Assembly: GCA_002937505.1 (NCBI GenBank)
Contig: PTJY01000005.1
Coordinates: forward strand, 1 to 64,000
From: Alphaproteobacteria bacterium MarineAlpha12_Bin1
Lineage (GTDB): Bacteria > Pseudomonadota > Alphaproteobacteria > UBA6615
Direction of reading: 5' to 3'
Length of the DNA: 64,000 nucleotides
The notes under the pieces are model-generated. The model ran no database searches and was not told the DNA's origin. It saw only the letters and a program-made list of their open reading frames with translations. Numbering within the stretch: position 1 is the first letter of the stretch; every line of letters starts with the position of its first letter. This document shows positions 23,062 through 35,877 of the stretch, in pieces. The position numbers and the translations under genes are program-made.

Positions 23062-23751
23062 ATGAAATTCTTTATCGATACTGCTGATCTAGAAGAAATC
23101 AGAGACCTTTCAGACACAGGTTTACTTGATGGGGTAACTACTAATCCCTCTTTAATTGCAAAGTCTGGGGGTAACATTTTGGATGTTATCGCTGATATCT
23201 GTGATTTGGTGTCAGGCCCTGTTAGCGCTGAAGTGACAGCAACAGAGTTTGAAGCCATGATGTCTGAAGCTAAAGCACTATGTGAAATTGCCCCAAATGT
23301 TGTGATTAAAGTGCCTCTTACAGTAGATGGGTTAAAAGCTTGTAAAGTACTAAGAGAAGATAATACAGAGGTAAATGTTACCTTATGTTTTTCAGCCGCC
23401 CAAGCGCTTCTTGCGGGAAAAGTAGGAGCAAGTTTTATATCTCCATTTGTTGGAAGGATAGATGATATAGGTGGGACAGGAATGGATCTTATTGACGAGA
23501 TTGTAGACATTTACAGTCAGTATCCATCAATTGAAACAGAAATACTGGTGGCATCTGTTCGTCATCCCAATCATGTAATTGAGGCTGCAAAAATGGGTGC
23601 CGATATAGTAACTTTGCCCCCAAAAGTACTTCGTCAATTATTTAAACACCCCTTGACGGATAGGGGCCTAAGGGATTTTCTGGCTGATTGGGAAAAGACT
23701 GGTCAATCAATTCTCAATTTAGCTGAAGCCCGTAAAAAAGCCGCTGAGTAA
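23062..23751 (+). CDS. Fructose-6-phosphate aldolase / transaldolase
   Basis: [36 protein letters not shown]. Confidence 0.93.
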   Translation: MKFFIDTADLEEIRDLSDTGLLDGVTTNPSLIAKSGGNILDVIADICDLVSGPVSAEVTATEFEAMMSEAKALCEIAPNVVIKVPLTVDGLKACKVLREDNTEVNVTLCFSAAQALLAGKVGASFISPFVGRIDDIGGTGMDLIDEIVDIYSQYPSIETEILVASVRHPNHVIEAAKMGADIVTLPPKVLRQLFKHPLTDRGLRDFLADWEKTGQSILNLAEARKKAAE

Positions 23752-23759
23752 GACGAGGA

Positions 23760-24497
23760 TTGAGTTTGACGCAAAAAGCCAAAAGTTTTGAAGTATTGAA
23801 ATCAAAAAATATGATATTTGATCAAGTCAAATCCTATTTGAAGGATAATCCTGAGTTCTTTCTCGAAAATCCAAGTTTGTTAACAAATTTGAAGATTCCT
23901 GCCCGTGAGTTTAATAACTCAGAAGAAAGTGATTCAGACATAGTTGATCTTCAACAATTCGTTTTAAATAAACTCAGGTTAGAATTGGATAATAGAAGGC
24001 GTGAAAACTGCGATTTGATTGATTCAAGGCGTGCAAACCAAAGAGATCAATCTCGCATTAATGCAACTGTTTTGCGCCTTCTTTCAGCTAGATCGCTTGA
24101 TCATTTAATTGAGTTGATTTCAACGGATATGTTGTGTCTTTTAGACATAGATTCAGTAGCTCTTTGTTTTGAGACAGGAATTAGTGTGCCGGCGACGAGT
24201 AGTGGTATCAGAGTATTACCGCATGGAATGGTTCAGGATATTTTAGGCAACGAAAGAGATGTTATTCTCTTAGATAATATTTCGGGAGATCGTAATGTTT
24301 TTGGAGAACAGTCTGGTTTAATATGTTCGGCTGCTTTTATAAGATTAACGCTACAGAAAGGTGGCCCTCCTGCCTTATTAGCTCTTGGTAGTAGGGAAAC
24401 AACTCGATTTCACTCAAGACAGGGAACTGAGCTATTTGCGTTTTTAGCGCATATTGTTGAGCACAGTATTTCTTTATGGCTGGACTTACCCCGCTGA
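23760..24497 (+). CDS. DUF484 family protein
   Basis: VKSYLKDNPEFFLENPSLL N-terminus, GAF-like C-terminus, upstream of xerC. Confidence 0.85.
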   Translation: MSLTQKAKSFEVLKSKNMIFDQVKSYLKDNPEFFLENPSLLTNLKIPAREFNNSEESDSDIVDLQQFVLNKLRLELDNRRRENCDLIDSRRANQRDQSRINATVLRLLSARSLDHLIELISTDMLCLLDIDSVALCFETGISVPATSSGIRVLPHGMVQDILGNERDVILLDNISGDRNVFGEQSGLICSAAFIRLTLQKGGPPALLALGSRETTRFHSRQGTELFAFLAHIVEHSISLWLDLPR

Positions 24498-25474
24498 AAG
24501 TAAAGGACAGGTTTAAGCACATATCAGATGCACGTCTCCGGTGTGCCGTTGAAGACTGGTATAGCCAATTATCAAATGAACAGGTGGTTTCAGATAACAC
24601 TTTGAAAGCATACTCTAGGGATTTATTAGAGTTCTTAAAGTTCCTGTCCACCCATATCGGAGAGAGTCCCAAAATAAGAAATCTGGCTGATTTAAAGCCT
24701 GGTGATTTTCGCGCTTGGTTGGCTTATAGGAGTAATTCTGGCATGGCTCGGAGTTCGACGGGAAGAGCGCTGTCAACAGTTAGAGTTTTTTTTAGATATC
24801 TTGATGATGAGGGCATCGCCCATAACCCGTCGATAGGATCTATCCGTAGCCCGAGACAGAGGAAATCTATTCCTAAAGCATTAGCTGTTTCTGAAATGAA
24901 AGAGCTTCTCGAGAGCGTTGGAAAAGATGAAAATTCTAGAAAAGAAAAATGGGTTTTAAAAAGAGATGTTGCTGTATTGACTTTGCTTTACGGCGCTGGA
25001 TTAAGGATTTCTGAAGCTTTAACCCTGAATCGGGGAGATTTTTTAGCAAAAGATCTTTCGACAAATAGTGATTTGATCATACACGGAAAAGGCGGAAAAC
25101 AAAGGTTAGTACCTTTACTTCCAGTGGTTGTTGAGAAAGTAACAGACTATCTTGATGCTTGTCCTTATGTACTACTCTTTGATGATCCACTATTTATTGG
25201 GGTAAGAGGAGGACGACTTAATTCTCGGGCAATACAATCCCGGATGGAGCTATTAAGAAATAAACTCGGTTTGAAAAAGGAAGCGACGCCTCATGCATTA
25301 AGGCACTCTTTTGCTACACACCTTTTGGGAGCTGGAGGAGACCTAAGGGTTATACAGGAGTTACTAGGACATGAATCTTTGTCGACCACCCAAAACTACA
25401 CCGATGTAGACATAGATAGTTTACTGGATGTATACGAAAGGGCGCATCCAAGATCTAAGCCAATTAATAAATAA
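24476..25474 (+). CDS. xerC: Tyrosine recombinase XerC
   Basis: LTLLYGAGLRISEALTL...TPHALRHSFATHLLGAGGDLRVIQELLGHESLSTTQNYTDVD. Confidence 0.93.
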   Translation: MAGLTPLKVKDRFKHISDARLRCAVEDWYSQLSNEQVVSDNTLKAYSRDLLEFLKFLSTHIGESPKIRNLADLKPGDFRAWLAYRSNSGMARSSTGRALSTVRVFFRYLDDEGIAHNPSIGSIRSPRQRKSIPKALAVSEMKELLESVGKDENSRKEKWVLKRDVAVLTLLYGAGLRISEALTLNRGDFLAKDLSTNSDLIIHGKGGKQRLVPLLPVVVEKVTDYLDACPYVLLFDDPLFIGVRGGRLNSRAIQSRMELLRNKLGLKKEATPHALRHSFATHLLGAGGDLRVIQELLGHESLSTTQNYTDVDIDSLLDVYERAHPRSKPINK

Positions 25475-25511
25475 AGCGTATGGGGGTCAAACTTTATATT
25501 GCTTTGAGTTA

Positions 25512-26564
25512 TTACTTTTCTATGGCTTTGCCGTTAACGACTTCAAACTTGCCGTAATGTGTAAAGGCATTTGTCATATACCATGAGAAAAATTCTAGGT
25601 AACTTTGAGCTTCATATTTCGGAGGATTAGAGTGATCTGTGCATGTTGGTAAGCACTCACACTTGGCATCAAAATTTGGATTAACAAAGCAGGCTAATGA
25701 ATAGCGATCAGAGCTTATCGGCGGCAAAACTCTATGAGGTGTTGCCCTAAACCGATCATTGGCCCAACGTTCAAGAAATTGACCCGCATTTAGTATTAAG
25801 GCGTTTTTAGGCAGATCAGGCCAGAACCACTTTCCATCAGTATCTAAGACCTGCAGGCCTTCTTCGTTTGCTGGTGGCAGAAAGGTCATAAAACCTGTAT
25901 CAGCATGGGCATTAACTCCCATCTCTCCTTCTTCTAGATTTTGTTTTGGGGGATATTTAGCGACACGAAAATATGTGTAGTTATCTTCAAAAAACGGTTC
26001 AAAATAATCATGCTTTAAGTCTAATGAAAGCGCCCATACAGGAAGTAATTTTTTTCCTAATTCAGTGACCTCATTCATATACTTTTCACATACTGATCTA
26101 AACCCTGGAATTATATCTTCTGAAAGCCAAGGCATTTCTCCATAGAATTGTTTTTCTGAAATAACATTGGGGTTATCTTGGGCGTAGTCTGTGGCAACTA
26201 TAAGGCACTCAACGGTATCAAGTTTTCGGTTTTTATGAAACTTAGATTTTGTTGCTACGGAGGCGTGCGCAGGTGTATAGCCTTTCATGTGGGAGTTTAT
26301 AGAAATTTTCATTTTTACTTCGTGAGGCAAGTCATGAAATTGTTTGGCAGCTTTTTCCATATCAGAAATTAGGTTATCTGAAATTCCATGGTTTATGATG
26401 CACATAAAACCTAGAGTTTGCCAAACCTCTCTCCATTCCTCAGAAAGCTCTTGAATTGCTTGAATGTCACCCGTTAAAGCAGGGCCTACATCAATAGTTG
26501 GTAGAGATCGTTTTTCTACTTCTCGGAGTGAAGATCCGATATCTTTTTCGGTCATGTTGTCCAC
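25512..26564 (-). CDS. Isopenicillin N synthase-family 2OG-Fe(II) oxygenase
   Basis: N-terminal DIOX_N-like; GVNAHADTGFMTFL...RATPHRVLPP. Confidence 0.85.
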   Translation of the reverse strand: MDNMTEKDIGSSLREVEKRSLPTIDVGPALTGDIQAIQELSEEWREVWQTLGFMCIINHGISDNLISDMEKAAKQFHDLPHEVKMKISINSHMKGYTPAHASVATKSKFHKNRKLDTVECLIVATDYAQDNPNVISEKQFYGEMPWLSEDIIPGFRSVCEKYMNEVTELGKKLLPVWALSLDLKHDYFEPFFEDNYTYFRVAKYPPKQNLEEGEMGVNAHADTGFMTFLPPANEEGLQVLDTDGKWFWPDLPKNALILNAGQFLERWANDRFRATPHRVLPPISSDRYSLACFVNPNFDAKCECLPTCTDHSNPPKYEAQSYLEFFSWYMTNAFTHYGKFEVVNGKAIEK

Positions 26565-26736
26565 TTAATTCCACTCATTCTTGAGTTAACGCCTTCACAA
26601 GCGTTTTTCATATTATAAAACTCCGCATATAGTATTCAACAACATAACTCTTTTACTTACAAAACAAAAAGGACCTTTTTCTGCTTAAAGCTGTGTTTTT
26701 TCTGGAATTTGTTGGAGGGTTGAATTTTTGATGTTC

Positions 26737-28026
26737 CTAAGGGTTAGTTTTTAGAGTGGATGTAGATAAACGATTGGTTGGGGTGTCATTTATTAGCACA
26801 TGAATCAATGTTGCCAATACACCAAGCCCAATCGATATCCACCAGATAATTTCGTATGATCCTGTCGTATCAAATAATTTTCCTCCTAACCATACACCTA
26901 AAAAACTACCCACTTGATGGCTTAAGAATACAATTCCGAATAAAGTGGCCATATAGCGAGTCCCGAAAATTTGAGCAACTAGACCACTAGTTAATGGAAC
27001 CGTACCTAGCCATAGGAGTCCAACGAAACCAGAGAAGAGCAAAATAGTTATTTCTGAAGCGGGAGTGGAAATGAATAGATAAATAACAAAAGCGCGAAAA
27101 GCATACAGCCAACACAGAAGATATTTTTTCCGGTAACGTCCCCCTAAATAACCAAAGCCCCAGGAGCCGATTCCATTGAAAACAGCAATTGTGACTAGAG
27201 CCTGCGCCGCCAGCTCTGGGGTAAATTGTAAATCACCTAGATATGCAGGGAGATGTGTAGCTATAAACCTGGTTTGGAAACCGCATACAAAGAAACCAAC
27301 GATTAGCATCAAATAGCCTGAGTGTTTTTGGGCCTCAATTAATGCTTCTCCGAGTTTCTGTGTAGATACATGTTCCTGTTTGTCCTTTACGTTTTTACTT
27401 ATTGAGGCGAGAGGAACCACTAAAGCCACTATAAATGATAACCCAATTAGCGCATTTGCCCATCCTAAACGTTCTATTAATTGCTGGCTAAAAGGTACTA
27501 TCAAAAACTGTCCCAATGTTCCAAAGGCCGTAACTGTGCCTAACCAAACACTTCTCTTTTCTGCTGATACTATACGGCTAACTATTGAAAGTATCATAGG
27601 CATTCCGCAGGCGGCGGCAGATACACCAACCAGAAACCCCGCGCTAAGAAACATTGAAGTAGGTGAGGTAGATTGAGACATTAAAACAATCCCAACTACA
27701 TAGGTGAGGCCTCCTACGATTATTACTTTGGAAGCTCCCCATTTATCTCCTATTGCTGCCACAAATGGTGCTGCTATTCCGATAATTAAAGCCTGTCCAG
27801 CAAGGGCCAATGAGAGTATTTCACGTCCCCAAGATAGTTCTTTGCTTATAGGGAGCATAAACAGGCCAAAAGTTTGCTGTATTCCAACCGAAATTGCTAC
27901 TATGGCAAGGGAGCATCCAATAACTAAATAATCTAATTGACGTTGACTTTTTTCAGTTTGGTTAACCAAATTAAAGCTGCCCCTCCTAAAGATCCAAAAC
28001 CTATTGTCAAAAAGGCAAGAATCCAT
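26737..28026 (-). CDS. MFS transporter (true start probably downstream of ORF start)
   Basis: 12-TM MFS pattern; N-terminus overlaps the upstream gene. Confidence 0.8.
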   Translation of the reverse strand: MDSCLFDNRFWIFRRGSFNLVNQTEKSQRQLDYLVIGCSLAIVAISVGIQQTFGLFMLPISKELSWGREILSLALAGQALIIGIAAPFVAAIGDKWGASKVIIVGGLTYVVGIVLMSQSTSPTSMFLSAGFLVGVSAAACGMPMILSIVSRIVSAEKRSVWLGTVTAFGTLGQFLIVPFSQQLIERLGWANALIGLSFIVALVVPLASISKNVKDKQEHVSTQKLGEALIEAQKHSGYLMLIVGFFVCGFQTRFIATHLPAYLGDLQFTPELAAQALVTIAVFNGIGSWGFGYLGGRYRKKYLLCWLYAFRAFVIYLFISTPASEITILLFSGFVGLLWLGTVPLTSGLVAQIFGTRYMATLFGIVFLSHQVGSFLGVWLGGKLFDTTGSYEIIWWISIGLGVLATLIHVLINDTPTNRLSTSTLKTNP

Positions 28027-29141
28027 GCAAGACCACTAGATCTCCCGCCGCTAATGTCTAGAACTAGCCCTACAGCTAAAGGTCCAAGCAGTGCTCCGCT
28101 GAAACCTAAAACAGAATGCACTGCCAACGTAGCCCCCCGATAACTGGGATCCGCTGCATTTGCAGCTCCTGCTGTAAGGCTGGAAGAATCCCCCATAATA
28201 AAACCACTATAAATAACTACGAGAATTGCCGTTATATATAGAGAAAAACTTGCGCTTATTCCAGTTGCGAGTGCCACAAACACTGAAATTATCATTATTA
28301 TAGATATTATTTTTTTTCGTCCAAAGCGTTCTGCAAGTTCATTACCTACAATGCTTACAGGGCCCCCAATTATGTTAGCTATTCCTGCGATTAATACTGC
28401 ACTAAGTATTCCGGCGCCTCCTTGCTGTGCACCTGCAAAAACTAGAAAGGTAACAATCCAACCTCTTAAAGCAAACAATTCCCAAGAATGCCCGATATAT
28501 CCAAGAGTGTATGAAAGTGCTTCCCGATTACTAAAAACTGGCCTGAAATCCAAAAGATTTGTGTTGTGTCTGTATACTTTGTTTGGAGTTTGATTGGATA
28601 ATAGAAATAGAACGATGACAATGGAAATTATTGGCCCAATGGCCGCCAGAGAAAAAGCGGTTTGCCATCCCCACAAAAGCCCAATATTTCCAGATACAAC
28701 GAAAGAGAAAGCAGTGCCGGCAGAAAAGGCTGCAGTGTAAAAAGCAATGGCCCTTGATGGAGTTGAACCAACTTCTCTGTCGGTCATTACTCTAAGACCA
28801 GTCATATAAGTGCCGCCAATACCAGCTCCTTGAATGGCTTGCCATACCATAGCTGACCAAAAGTCATTTGCAAAAAAACCAAATCCCAACAGTCCAATGG
28901 TCGATATAACCAGCCCTGATATATAGATAAGACGAGAGTCAAATCTGTCAGTCAAAGTAACGAGAACTGGAACTGATGCTACATATCCTGCAAAAAAAAT
29001 ACCGCTAATCCAACCAGCTTGAGTGTTTGTCAATTGCCAGATGGGAATAAGAGAAGGGAGTAATGCTGGATATGTAGCAAAACCTGCCATGCTGAAGATA
29101 TGGGCGGTACACATAATCAATATAGTATAAAAAGGTTTCAT
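27933..29141 (-). CDS. MFS transporter
   Basis: Multiple TM segments, GWISGIFFAGYVASVPVLVTLTDRFDSR. Confidence 0.85.
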   Translation of the reverse strand: MKPFYTILIMCTAHIFSMAGFATYPALLPSLIPIWQLTNTQAGWISGIFFAGYVASVPVLVTLTDRFDSRLIYISGLVISTIGLLGFGFFANDFWSAMVWQAIQGAGIGGTYMTGLRVMTDREVGSTPSRAIAFYTAAFSAGTAFSFVVSGNIGLLWGWQTAFSLAAIGPIISIVIVLFLLSNQTPNKVYRHNTNLLDFRPVFSNREALSYTLGYIGHSWELFALRGWIVTFLVFAGAQQGGAGILSAVLIAGIANIIGGPVSIVGNELAERFGRKKIISIIMIISVFVALATGISASFSLYITAILVVIYSGFIMGDSSSLTAGAANAADPSYRGATLAVHSVLGFSGALLGPLAVGLVLDISGGRSSGLAWILAFLTIGFGSLGGAALIWLTKLKKVNVN

Positions 29142-29331
29142 GGCTAATATTATGCAGTATCTCTAACAATTAAAAATAATCGTTCACTTGCCTTTTACGA
29201 AACTGATTCGTAGAACAGAACCTAATTAATAAATATGTTTATTCTAAACGATGAAAGTGTGCGCTTTTATTTCTTATTAGGAAAAGAAATATTGAAAAAC
29301 AAATTAAAAAAAGAAATGACTGTCTAATTTT

Positions 29332-30207
29332 TTATTTGTTTATTACATCAAGCATTGTTTTTCCTAGGGAAGCAGGTGAATCAGCAACATGAAATCCGGC
29401 ATTTTTCATTGAATCAATCTTAGCTTCTGCAGTTCCTAGGCCTCCTGAAATTATGGCGCCTGCATGTCCCATTCTTTTCCCAGCCGGTGCGGTTACTCCA
29501 GCAATAAAACCTGTTATTGGTTTTTTTGTTTCACTGTTTTTGACGAAGTTTGCAGCATCTTCTTCCGAGGATCCGCCAATTTCTCCAATCATTATGATTC
29601 CTTCAGTCTCATCGTCTTCTAGAAACATTGATATTACATCAATGAAACTTGTGCCATTGACAGGATCACCTCCAATACCCACGCAGGTGGACTGTCCTAA
29701 TCCTGCTGCAGTTGTTTGCGCCACAGCTTCGTAAGTTAGGGTTCCAGATCGGGAAACAATACCAATTCTTCCTCTTTTATGAATATGACCTGGCATTATT
29801 CCGATCTTGCACTCACCGGGTGTTATTATTCCGGGGCAATTAGGTCCAATTAATCGAGATGTGGACTTTTTTAGTGCTGACTTGACTTTTACCATGTCAA
29901 GAACAGGAATTCCTTCTGTAATACAAACTATTAATTCTATCTCAGCATCAATAGCTTCTAAAATTGCTTTGCTTGCTTGAGCTGGTGGTACATAGATCAC
30001 TGAGGCAGTTGCTCCGGTGTTTTCGACTGCTTCTGAAACAGTATTAAAAACAGGCAGAGCCAGATGTTTTGATCCCCCTTTGCCGGGCGTGACACCGCCC
30101 ACCAGTTGGGTTCCATATGCAATAGCCTGTTCAGAGTGGAAAGTGCCCTGTGCTCCAGTGAATCCTTGGCAAATTACCCTTGTGTTTTTATTGATAAGCA
30201 CTGACAT
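29332..30207 (-). CDS. sucD: Succinyl-CoA ligase alpha subunit
   Basis: [45 protein letters not shown]. Confidence 0.97.
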   Translation of the reverse strand: MSVLINKNTRVICQGFTGAQGTFHSEQAIAYGTQLVGGVTPGKGGSKHLALPVFNTVSEAVENTGATASVIYVPPAQASKAILEAIDAEIELIVCITEGIPVLDMVKVKSALKKSTSRLIGPNCPGIITPGECKIGIMPGHIHKRGRIGIVSRSGTLTYEAVAQTTAAGLGQSTCVGIGGDPVNGTSFIDVISMFLEDDETEGIIMIGEIGGSSEEDAANFVKNSETKKPITGFIAGVTAPAGKRMGHAGAIISGGLGTAEAKIDSMKNAGFHVADSPASLGKTMLDVINK

Positions 30208-30209
30208 CT

Positions 30210-31403
30210 TTAATTTGCCTTATTTACTTCCCGAACGACCTTAAAAGCTGCGTCAGCTAAATTGTCTGCACTTATTATGGGGAGTTTTGATTCGGAAAGA
30301 ATTTGTTTTCCCAAGCTCACATTAGTACCTTCTAGTCGCACGACAAGTGGGACCTTTAATTCGACTTCACGGGCTGCGGCTATGACGCCTTCAGCAATAA
30401 CGTCGCATCTCATTATTCCACCAAATATGTTTACCATTATTCCTTGTACATTTGGGTCTGAAAGAATAATTTTAAATGCGATTGTTACTCTTTCCTTAGT
30501 CGCATTACCCCCGACATCGAGAAAATTAGCGGGTTTGCCTCCGGTCAGTTTAATGATATCCATAGTTGCCATGGCCAAACCGGCACCGTTGACCATACAT
30601 CCTATCGATCCATCCAGCTTTATGTAGTTTAGGTCGTGTTTTGAGGCCTCCAACTCTAACGGATCTTCTTCAGTTTCATCTCGTAGATTTAATATTTCTG
30701 GTTGGCGAAACAATGCATTGTCATCAAAGCTCATTTTTGCATCTAAGGCTACAATTTCACCGCTTTCTGTTTCAACTAAAGGGTTGATTTCAATCAGCGA
30801 GGCATCACTTTTTAGAAAGGCTTCATATAACCCATCAATTAGACGATGGATTCTGTCTAAATAATGATCTTCTAGTTTCAAGCTAATACAAACCTTTTTT
30901 GCATGTTCTAATCTTATGTCTAGGTCAGGATCTACTATGATAGTAGATATCTTTTCAGGAGATTTGTTAGCAACTGCTTCAATGTCTACGCCGCCTTCTG
31001 TTGAAGCGACTATTGTCACCTGTGAATCACCTCTATCAATTAAAAGCGAAAGGTAAAGCTCACGAGCTATATTGCAGCCTTCTTCAACATAAACTCTCCT
31101 TACTTCTTTGCCTTCTGGTCCTGTTTGTTTAGTTACTAAATTTTGGCCTAACATTGCAGCAGCAATTTTTTTTACTTCGTTAATATTATGAGCCAGACGA
31201 ATTCCCCCACCATTCGGTTCATTAGCAAAAGATCCAGCGCCGCGACCTCCAGCATGAATCTGAGACTTAACAACCCAAATATCTCCACCCAGGGCCTCAG
31301 CTACGGCTCCTGCATCGTTAGGAGTATCAGCAATACCCCCTCTTGGGACTGCTATTCCGTATTTAGAAAGTAATTCTTTGGCCTGGTATTCATGAATGTT
31401 CAT
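30210..31403 (-). CDS. sucC: Succinyl-CoA ligase beta subunit
   Basis: [22 protein letters not shown]. Confidence 0.97.
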   Translation of the reverse strand: MNIHEYQAKELLSKYGIAVPRGGIADTPNDAGAVAEALGGDIWVVKSQIHAGGRGAGSFANEPNGGGIRLAHNINEVKKIAAAMLGQNLVTKQTGPEGKEVRRVYVEEGCNIARELYLSLLIDRGDSQVTIVASTEGGVDIEAVANKSPEKISTIIVDPDLDIRLEHAKKVCISLKLEDHYLDRIHRLIDGLYEAFLKSDASLIEINPLVETESGEIVALDAKMSFDDNALFRQPEILNLRDETEEDPLELEASKHDLNYIKLDGSIGCMVNGAGLAMATMDIIKLTGGKPANFLDVGGNATKERVTIAFKIILSDPNVQGIMVNIFGGIMRCDVIAEGVIAAAREVELKVPLVVRLEGTNVSLGKQILSESKLPIISADNLADAAFKVVREVNKAN

Positions 31404-31569
31404 AGAGGCACTTTTCCGGTGGAGCAGCTAGAATAGATTAATGTTACTACTTAATAGAAACACTGAGTTGGTTAGATTAATTAGTCTTTAGCCTGCTCAT
31501 TTGTGAATATTATATAACTCTATTTATGAATGTTTTTCTATAAATACCAAGCAAATCGATCTATCAGGT

Positions 31570-32556
<987 letters not shown>

Positions 32557-32661
32557 CTAATAAATTTGTGTAAGAAGGTTAGCCTTGCCTTTAAATTCAA
32601 AATTTCAGGTTTATAAGGCGCTGTGTAACCCGAATTGACAAGCGGTTCAACCCGCGGATGA

Positions 32662-33798
32662 TTAAATTTGAATTTGATTTTTTTGATGAGGAGTTGCCAT
32701 ATAGTCTTCCGCTTGCATCTCTATCAGTCTTGAAGCAGTGCGTTTGAATTCGAATGCTGTTTCTCCTGAAGTGCATATTTCTGATGGTTGTGTCTCTGCG
32801 CTTGCGAACAAGTTTACCCGTTGTTCATAGAGTGAATCAATTAATACAACAAATCTTTTTGCAGCCTCTCGCTCATTGGCAGCAAGCTTAGGAATATCAT
32901 CAATAATTAAAGTGTGGAAGTTAGATGCAAGTGACAAGAAATCAGGAGTCCCCAGTGGTTCCCTGCAAAGTTGATCAAATTTGAATCGGGCTACCCCCTT
33001 GGCAGTTATTGGAACTCTCAAGGGGCGTCCTAAGACAGTTAATTCTTGCTCTTTGACTTCATCGTTATCTGTTAATAAGGAAAATACTTTATCAAGCATT
33101 TGAGTTGCTTCTAGCCCTAGTGGCGAGTGATAGGATAATTGACCTTTTAATCGATCAAGCCGGTAGTCCTTTCCTGTTTCAATACCAAAAACTTCAAGTT
33201 TACTTAGTATAAGGTCAATAAATGGCAGAAACCTATCTCTTTGAAGTCCATTTTTATATAGGTCATTGGGGGCGACGTTAGAGGTCGCTACTATAATTAC
33301 ACCTCGTTCAAAAAGACCCTCAAATAATCTTCCAAGGATCATGGCATCAGCAATATTAACTACGTGAAATTCGTCGAAACATATTAACCATGTATCACTA
33401 GAAATGTCTGAGGCCACGGCCATTAAGGGGTTGTCCCTTTTAGTAGTTTTACGTTCAATATTTAGCCTTTGCTGAACCTCAAGCATGAAGGCATGAAAAT
33501 GAACTCTTCTTTTTTTAGTAACTGGTGCGTTTTCAAAAAAAAGATCCATCAGCATTGATTTACCGCGACCTACCGGACCATATATATATAAACCAGATGA
33601 AATTTTTGAAGGTTTATTATTAATTTTTAGACGCTCTTTGAAGCTCGTTAACCAGGATTCGGAATTGGGTTTATAACCTACTAAGGAATCATGAAGGTGT
33701 TGCAGCTTTTCTGCCGCTTCCTTCTGAATATGATCAGATTCTAATTCGCCATTTTTGCAAAGCGATAAATACCTCTCGAGAGGTGTTTGTTTTTTCAT
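32662..33798 (-). CDS. zapE: AFG1/ZapE-family ATPase
   Basis: GLYIYGPVGRGKSMLMDLFF; HFHAFMLEVQ; FDEFHV. Confidence 0.93.
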   Translation of the reverse strand: MKKQTPLERYLSLCKNGELESDHIQKEAAEKLQHLHDSLVGYKPNSESWLTSFKERLKINNKPSKISSGLYIYGPVGRGKSMLMDLFFENAPVTKKRRVHFHAFMLEVQQRLNIERKTTKRDNPLMAVASDISSDTWLICFDEFHVVNIADAMILGRLFEGLFERGVIIVATSNVAPNDLYKNGLQRDRFLPFIDLILSKLEVFGIETGKDYRLDRLKGQLSYHSPLGLEATQMLDKVFSLLTDNDEVKEQELTVLGRPLRVPITAKGVARFKFDQLCREPLGTPDFLSLASNFHTLIIDDIPKLAANEREAAKRFVVLIDSLYEQRVNLFASAETQPSEICTSGETAFEFKRTASRLIEMQAEDYMATPHQKNQIQI

Positions 33799-33874
33799 TA
33801 ATTTGTTGTTTGTTTTTCCGAACGATTTAGGATTTTACTTATTTGTCAAATAGTAATTAATTGTCAAAAATAAA

Positions 33875-35200
33875 TTAAGCAACCAAAGATTCCATTTCCC
33901 TACGTAGTTTTACGGCCTGGCTAGTCAAGTCAATATTCACCTGATCCCAGGTAATAGGGGAACCTGCATGCACATCGGTATTTAGTGCTATGCCTTGTGC
34001 AAGTCCGATTGGCAAACATTTGTTAGCGAGACTATCAACAGAGGGCATTAGTTTTCCATAAACTGTATAACCACCCTCACCATCGAGAATTTCTCCTTCC
34101 TGAAGATTTCTTTTAGCTATAGCTACAGCATCCCCGATAAACTCTGTTGGGGAACCCGTTGGTTCATTCCTTAAACTGACACTAGCCACGGATATTCCTA
34201 ATTCCATACCTATTAAATGATAGGGCTTCCACATCGCTGTGTAACATCCGCTTTTGTCAGTTATAAGACCATATTCTTTGAAACACCTCGATACATAATC
34301 ACTTGTGGCTTCGAGCACTACATATACACCCCATCTCAGGTCTCCTAAAACATCTTTTCCATCTCTTTTTTGGGAGGATACGACTTCGACCTGTCCTTTG
34401 TGGTGCAGCATCCCTCCTTCTGATTCTGGTTTTAAGAAATTAGGTAGATCATTAACGCCAACTGGTGGAAATTTTAGTCCTTCTGGTGCTGGTGACAGAC
34501 CGGTTGCATTCGAAACAGCTGCCATTTCAATTGCTGACTTCGTTCCATCAAGAAACGAATTAAACATTTTAGCGTTCAGGCCACCCATCTCAGCCTGCTC
34601 CGATGTAAGTCCATAGTGCTCCCAAACATCATCAGGGGTAACCTCATGGAAACCATCTAAGTATTTTGTCCCTTTCCCTCCGGCTATCACGTCAAAGCCT
34701 GAGGTTCGCGCCCAATCAACTTGTTCACATATTAGTGCGGGTTGATCTCCATAAGCCAATGAATAAATGATTCCTGCCTTGTTTGCTTTTTTGGCTAGAA
34801 TTGGTCCTGCTAGAGCATCAGCTTCTACATTAACCATAATTATATTTTTATTATATTCGCAGCAATCCAACACATGTGATATTCCCGCTGTTGGACTTCC
34901 AGTGGCATCAATTATAACGTCTATATCTGGATTCTGAATAACTTCAAATGGATCATCAGTTATATGGGCTTTACTAGCTCCATAATGGTCCAGAGCTTTT
35001 TCTGCTTTACTGGGTATTTTGTCTACAACGGCGGTTATACTAACACCGGGTGTGTGTTTTGCTTGAGAGAGGTACATAGTTCCAAATTTTCCAGCACCAA
35101 TCAATCCTACACGAATCGATTTACCTTCTGAGTTTTGTGATAATAATTGGCGATACAGGTTCATGATTCGCTTTCCGTTTATTTGATAATTTTTATACAA
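33875..35200 (-). CDS. Homoserine dehydrogenase-like NAD(P)-binding protein with C-terminal SAF-like domain
   Basis: RVGLIGAGKFGTMYLSQAKHTPGVSITAVVDK. Confidence 0.7.
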   Translation of the reverse strand: MYKNYQINGKRIMNLYRQLLSQNSEGKSIRVGLIGAGKFGTMYLSQAKHTPGVSITAVVDKIPSKAEKALDHYGASKAHITDDPFEVIQNPDIDVIIDATGSPTAGISHVLDCCEYNKNIIMVNVEADALAGPILAKKANKAGIIYSLAYGDQPALICEQVDWARTSGFDVIAGGKGTKYLDGFHEVTPDDVWEHYGLTSEQAEMGGLNAKMFNSFLDGTKSAIEMAAVSNATGLSPAPEGLKFPPVGVNDLPNFLKPESEGGMLHHKGQVEVVSSQKRDGKDVLGDLRWGVYVVLEATSDYVSRCFKEYGLITDKSGCYTAMWKPYHLIGMELGISVASVSLRNEPTGSPTEFIGDAVAIAKRNLQEGEILDGEGGYTVYGKLMPSVDSLANKCLPIGLAQGIALNTDVHAGSPITWDQVNIDLTSQAVKLRREMESLVA

Positions 35201-35274
35201 TTAAAAACATATTAAGGTGAACATGTATTTTGAATCTTTTTGGTTAGCAATATATCAGTTGAGGGGAGAACAAT

Positions 35275-35832
35275 ATGTCCGACTACAACGAGAATAAAAG
35301 ACTTTCAAGTGTTACACGAGAACAATTTCCATCAGATAAAATAGAGATATATGACCATATCATGGAAAGCCGAAAACTGACCTTCATGGCAGACTTATTT
35401 GGAGTAATGGCTCATAGCCCGGGAGCACTGCAGTCCGTTGCTTCCGTGGGAGAACATGTGCGTTTTAATAGTGTACTTGATGAAGTATTGAGGGAAATGG
35501 TAATTTGTACTGTATCTCAAGAAGTTGGAAATTTCTACGAATGGTGTCATCACTTTCATCGTATGCCGGAAGAAATGCGCAATGTAGTAGGAACGCCTGC
35601 AGCCGAAAAACTTCCATCTCCTCGGGGGCCTGCTCTTCTATATTCAAGGCTTTTAGCGAGCAACCAGACGATAGATGATAATCTAATAGAGAAGATTCGC
35701 TCATCATTAGGTGATCGGGGCCTGGTGGACCTAACAATAATGGTTGGCTACTATCAACTTATAGGAACTTTTTGTAAAGCGCTGCATGTGCCAATAGAAG
35801 ATGGTCTTGATCGGCCACCTTTTAAGAAGTAA
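35275..35832 (+). CDS. Carboxymuconolactone decarboxylase-family protein
   Basis: SPGALQSVASVGEHVRFNSVLDEVLREMVICTVSQEVGNFYEWCHH. Confidence 0.75.
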   Translation: MSDYNENKRLSSVTREQFPSDKIEIYDHIMESRKLTFMADLFGVMAHSPGALQSVASVGEHVRFNSVLDEVLREMVICTVSQEVGNFYEWCHHFHRMPEEMRNVVGTPAAEKLPSPRGPALLYSRLLASNQTIDDNLIEKIRSSLGDRGLVDLTIMVGYYQLIGTFCKALHVPIEDGLDRPPFKK

Positions 35833-35877
35833 ATCTTACATGAAATATTTAAGATATATATTTATAAAGTTTAGCCT

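Noticed and set aside
24476-25474. Tyrosine recombinase as evidence of an integrative element
   Set aside because: Sequence and context (transaldolase-DUF484-xerC) match housekeeping XerC for dimer resolution.
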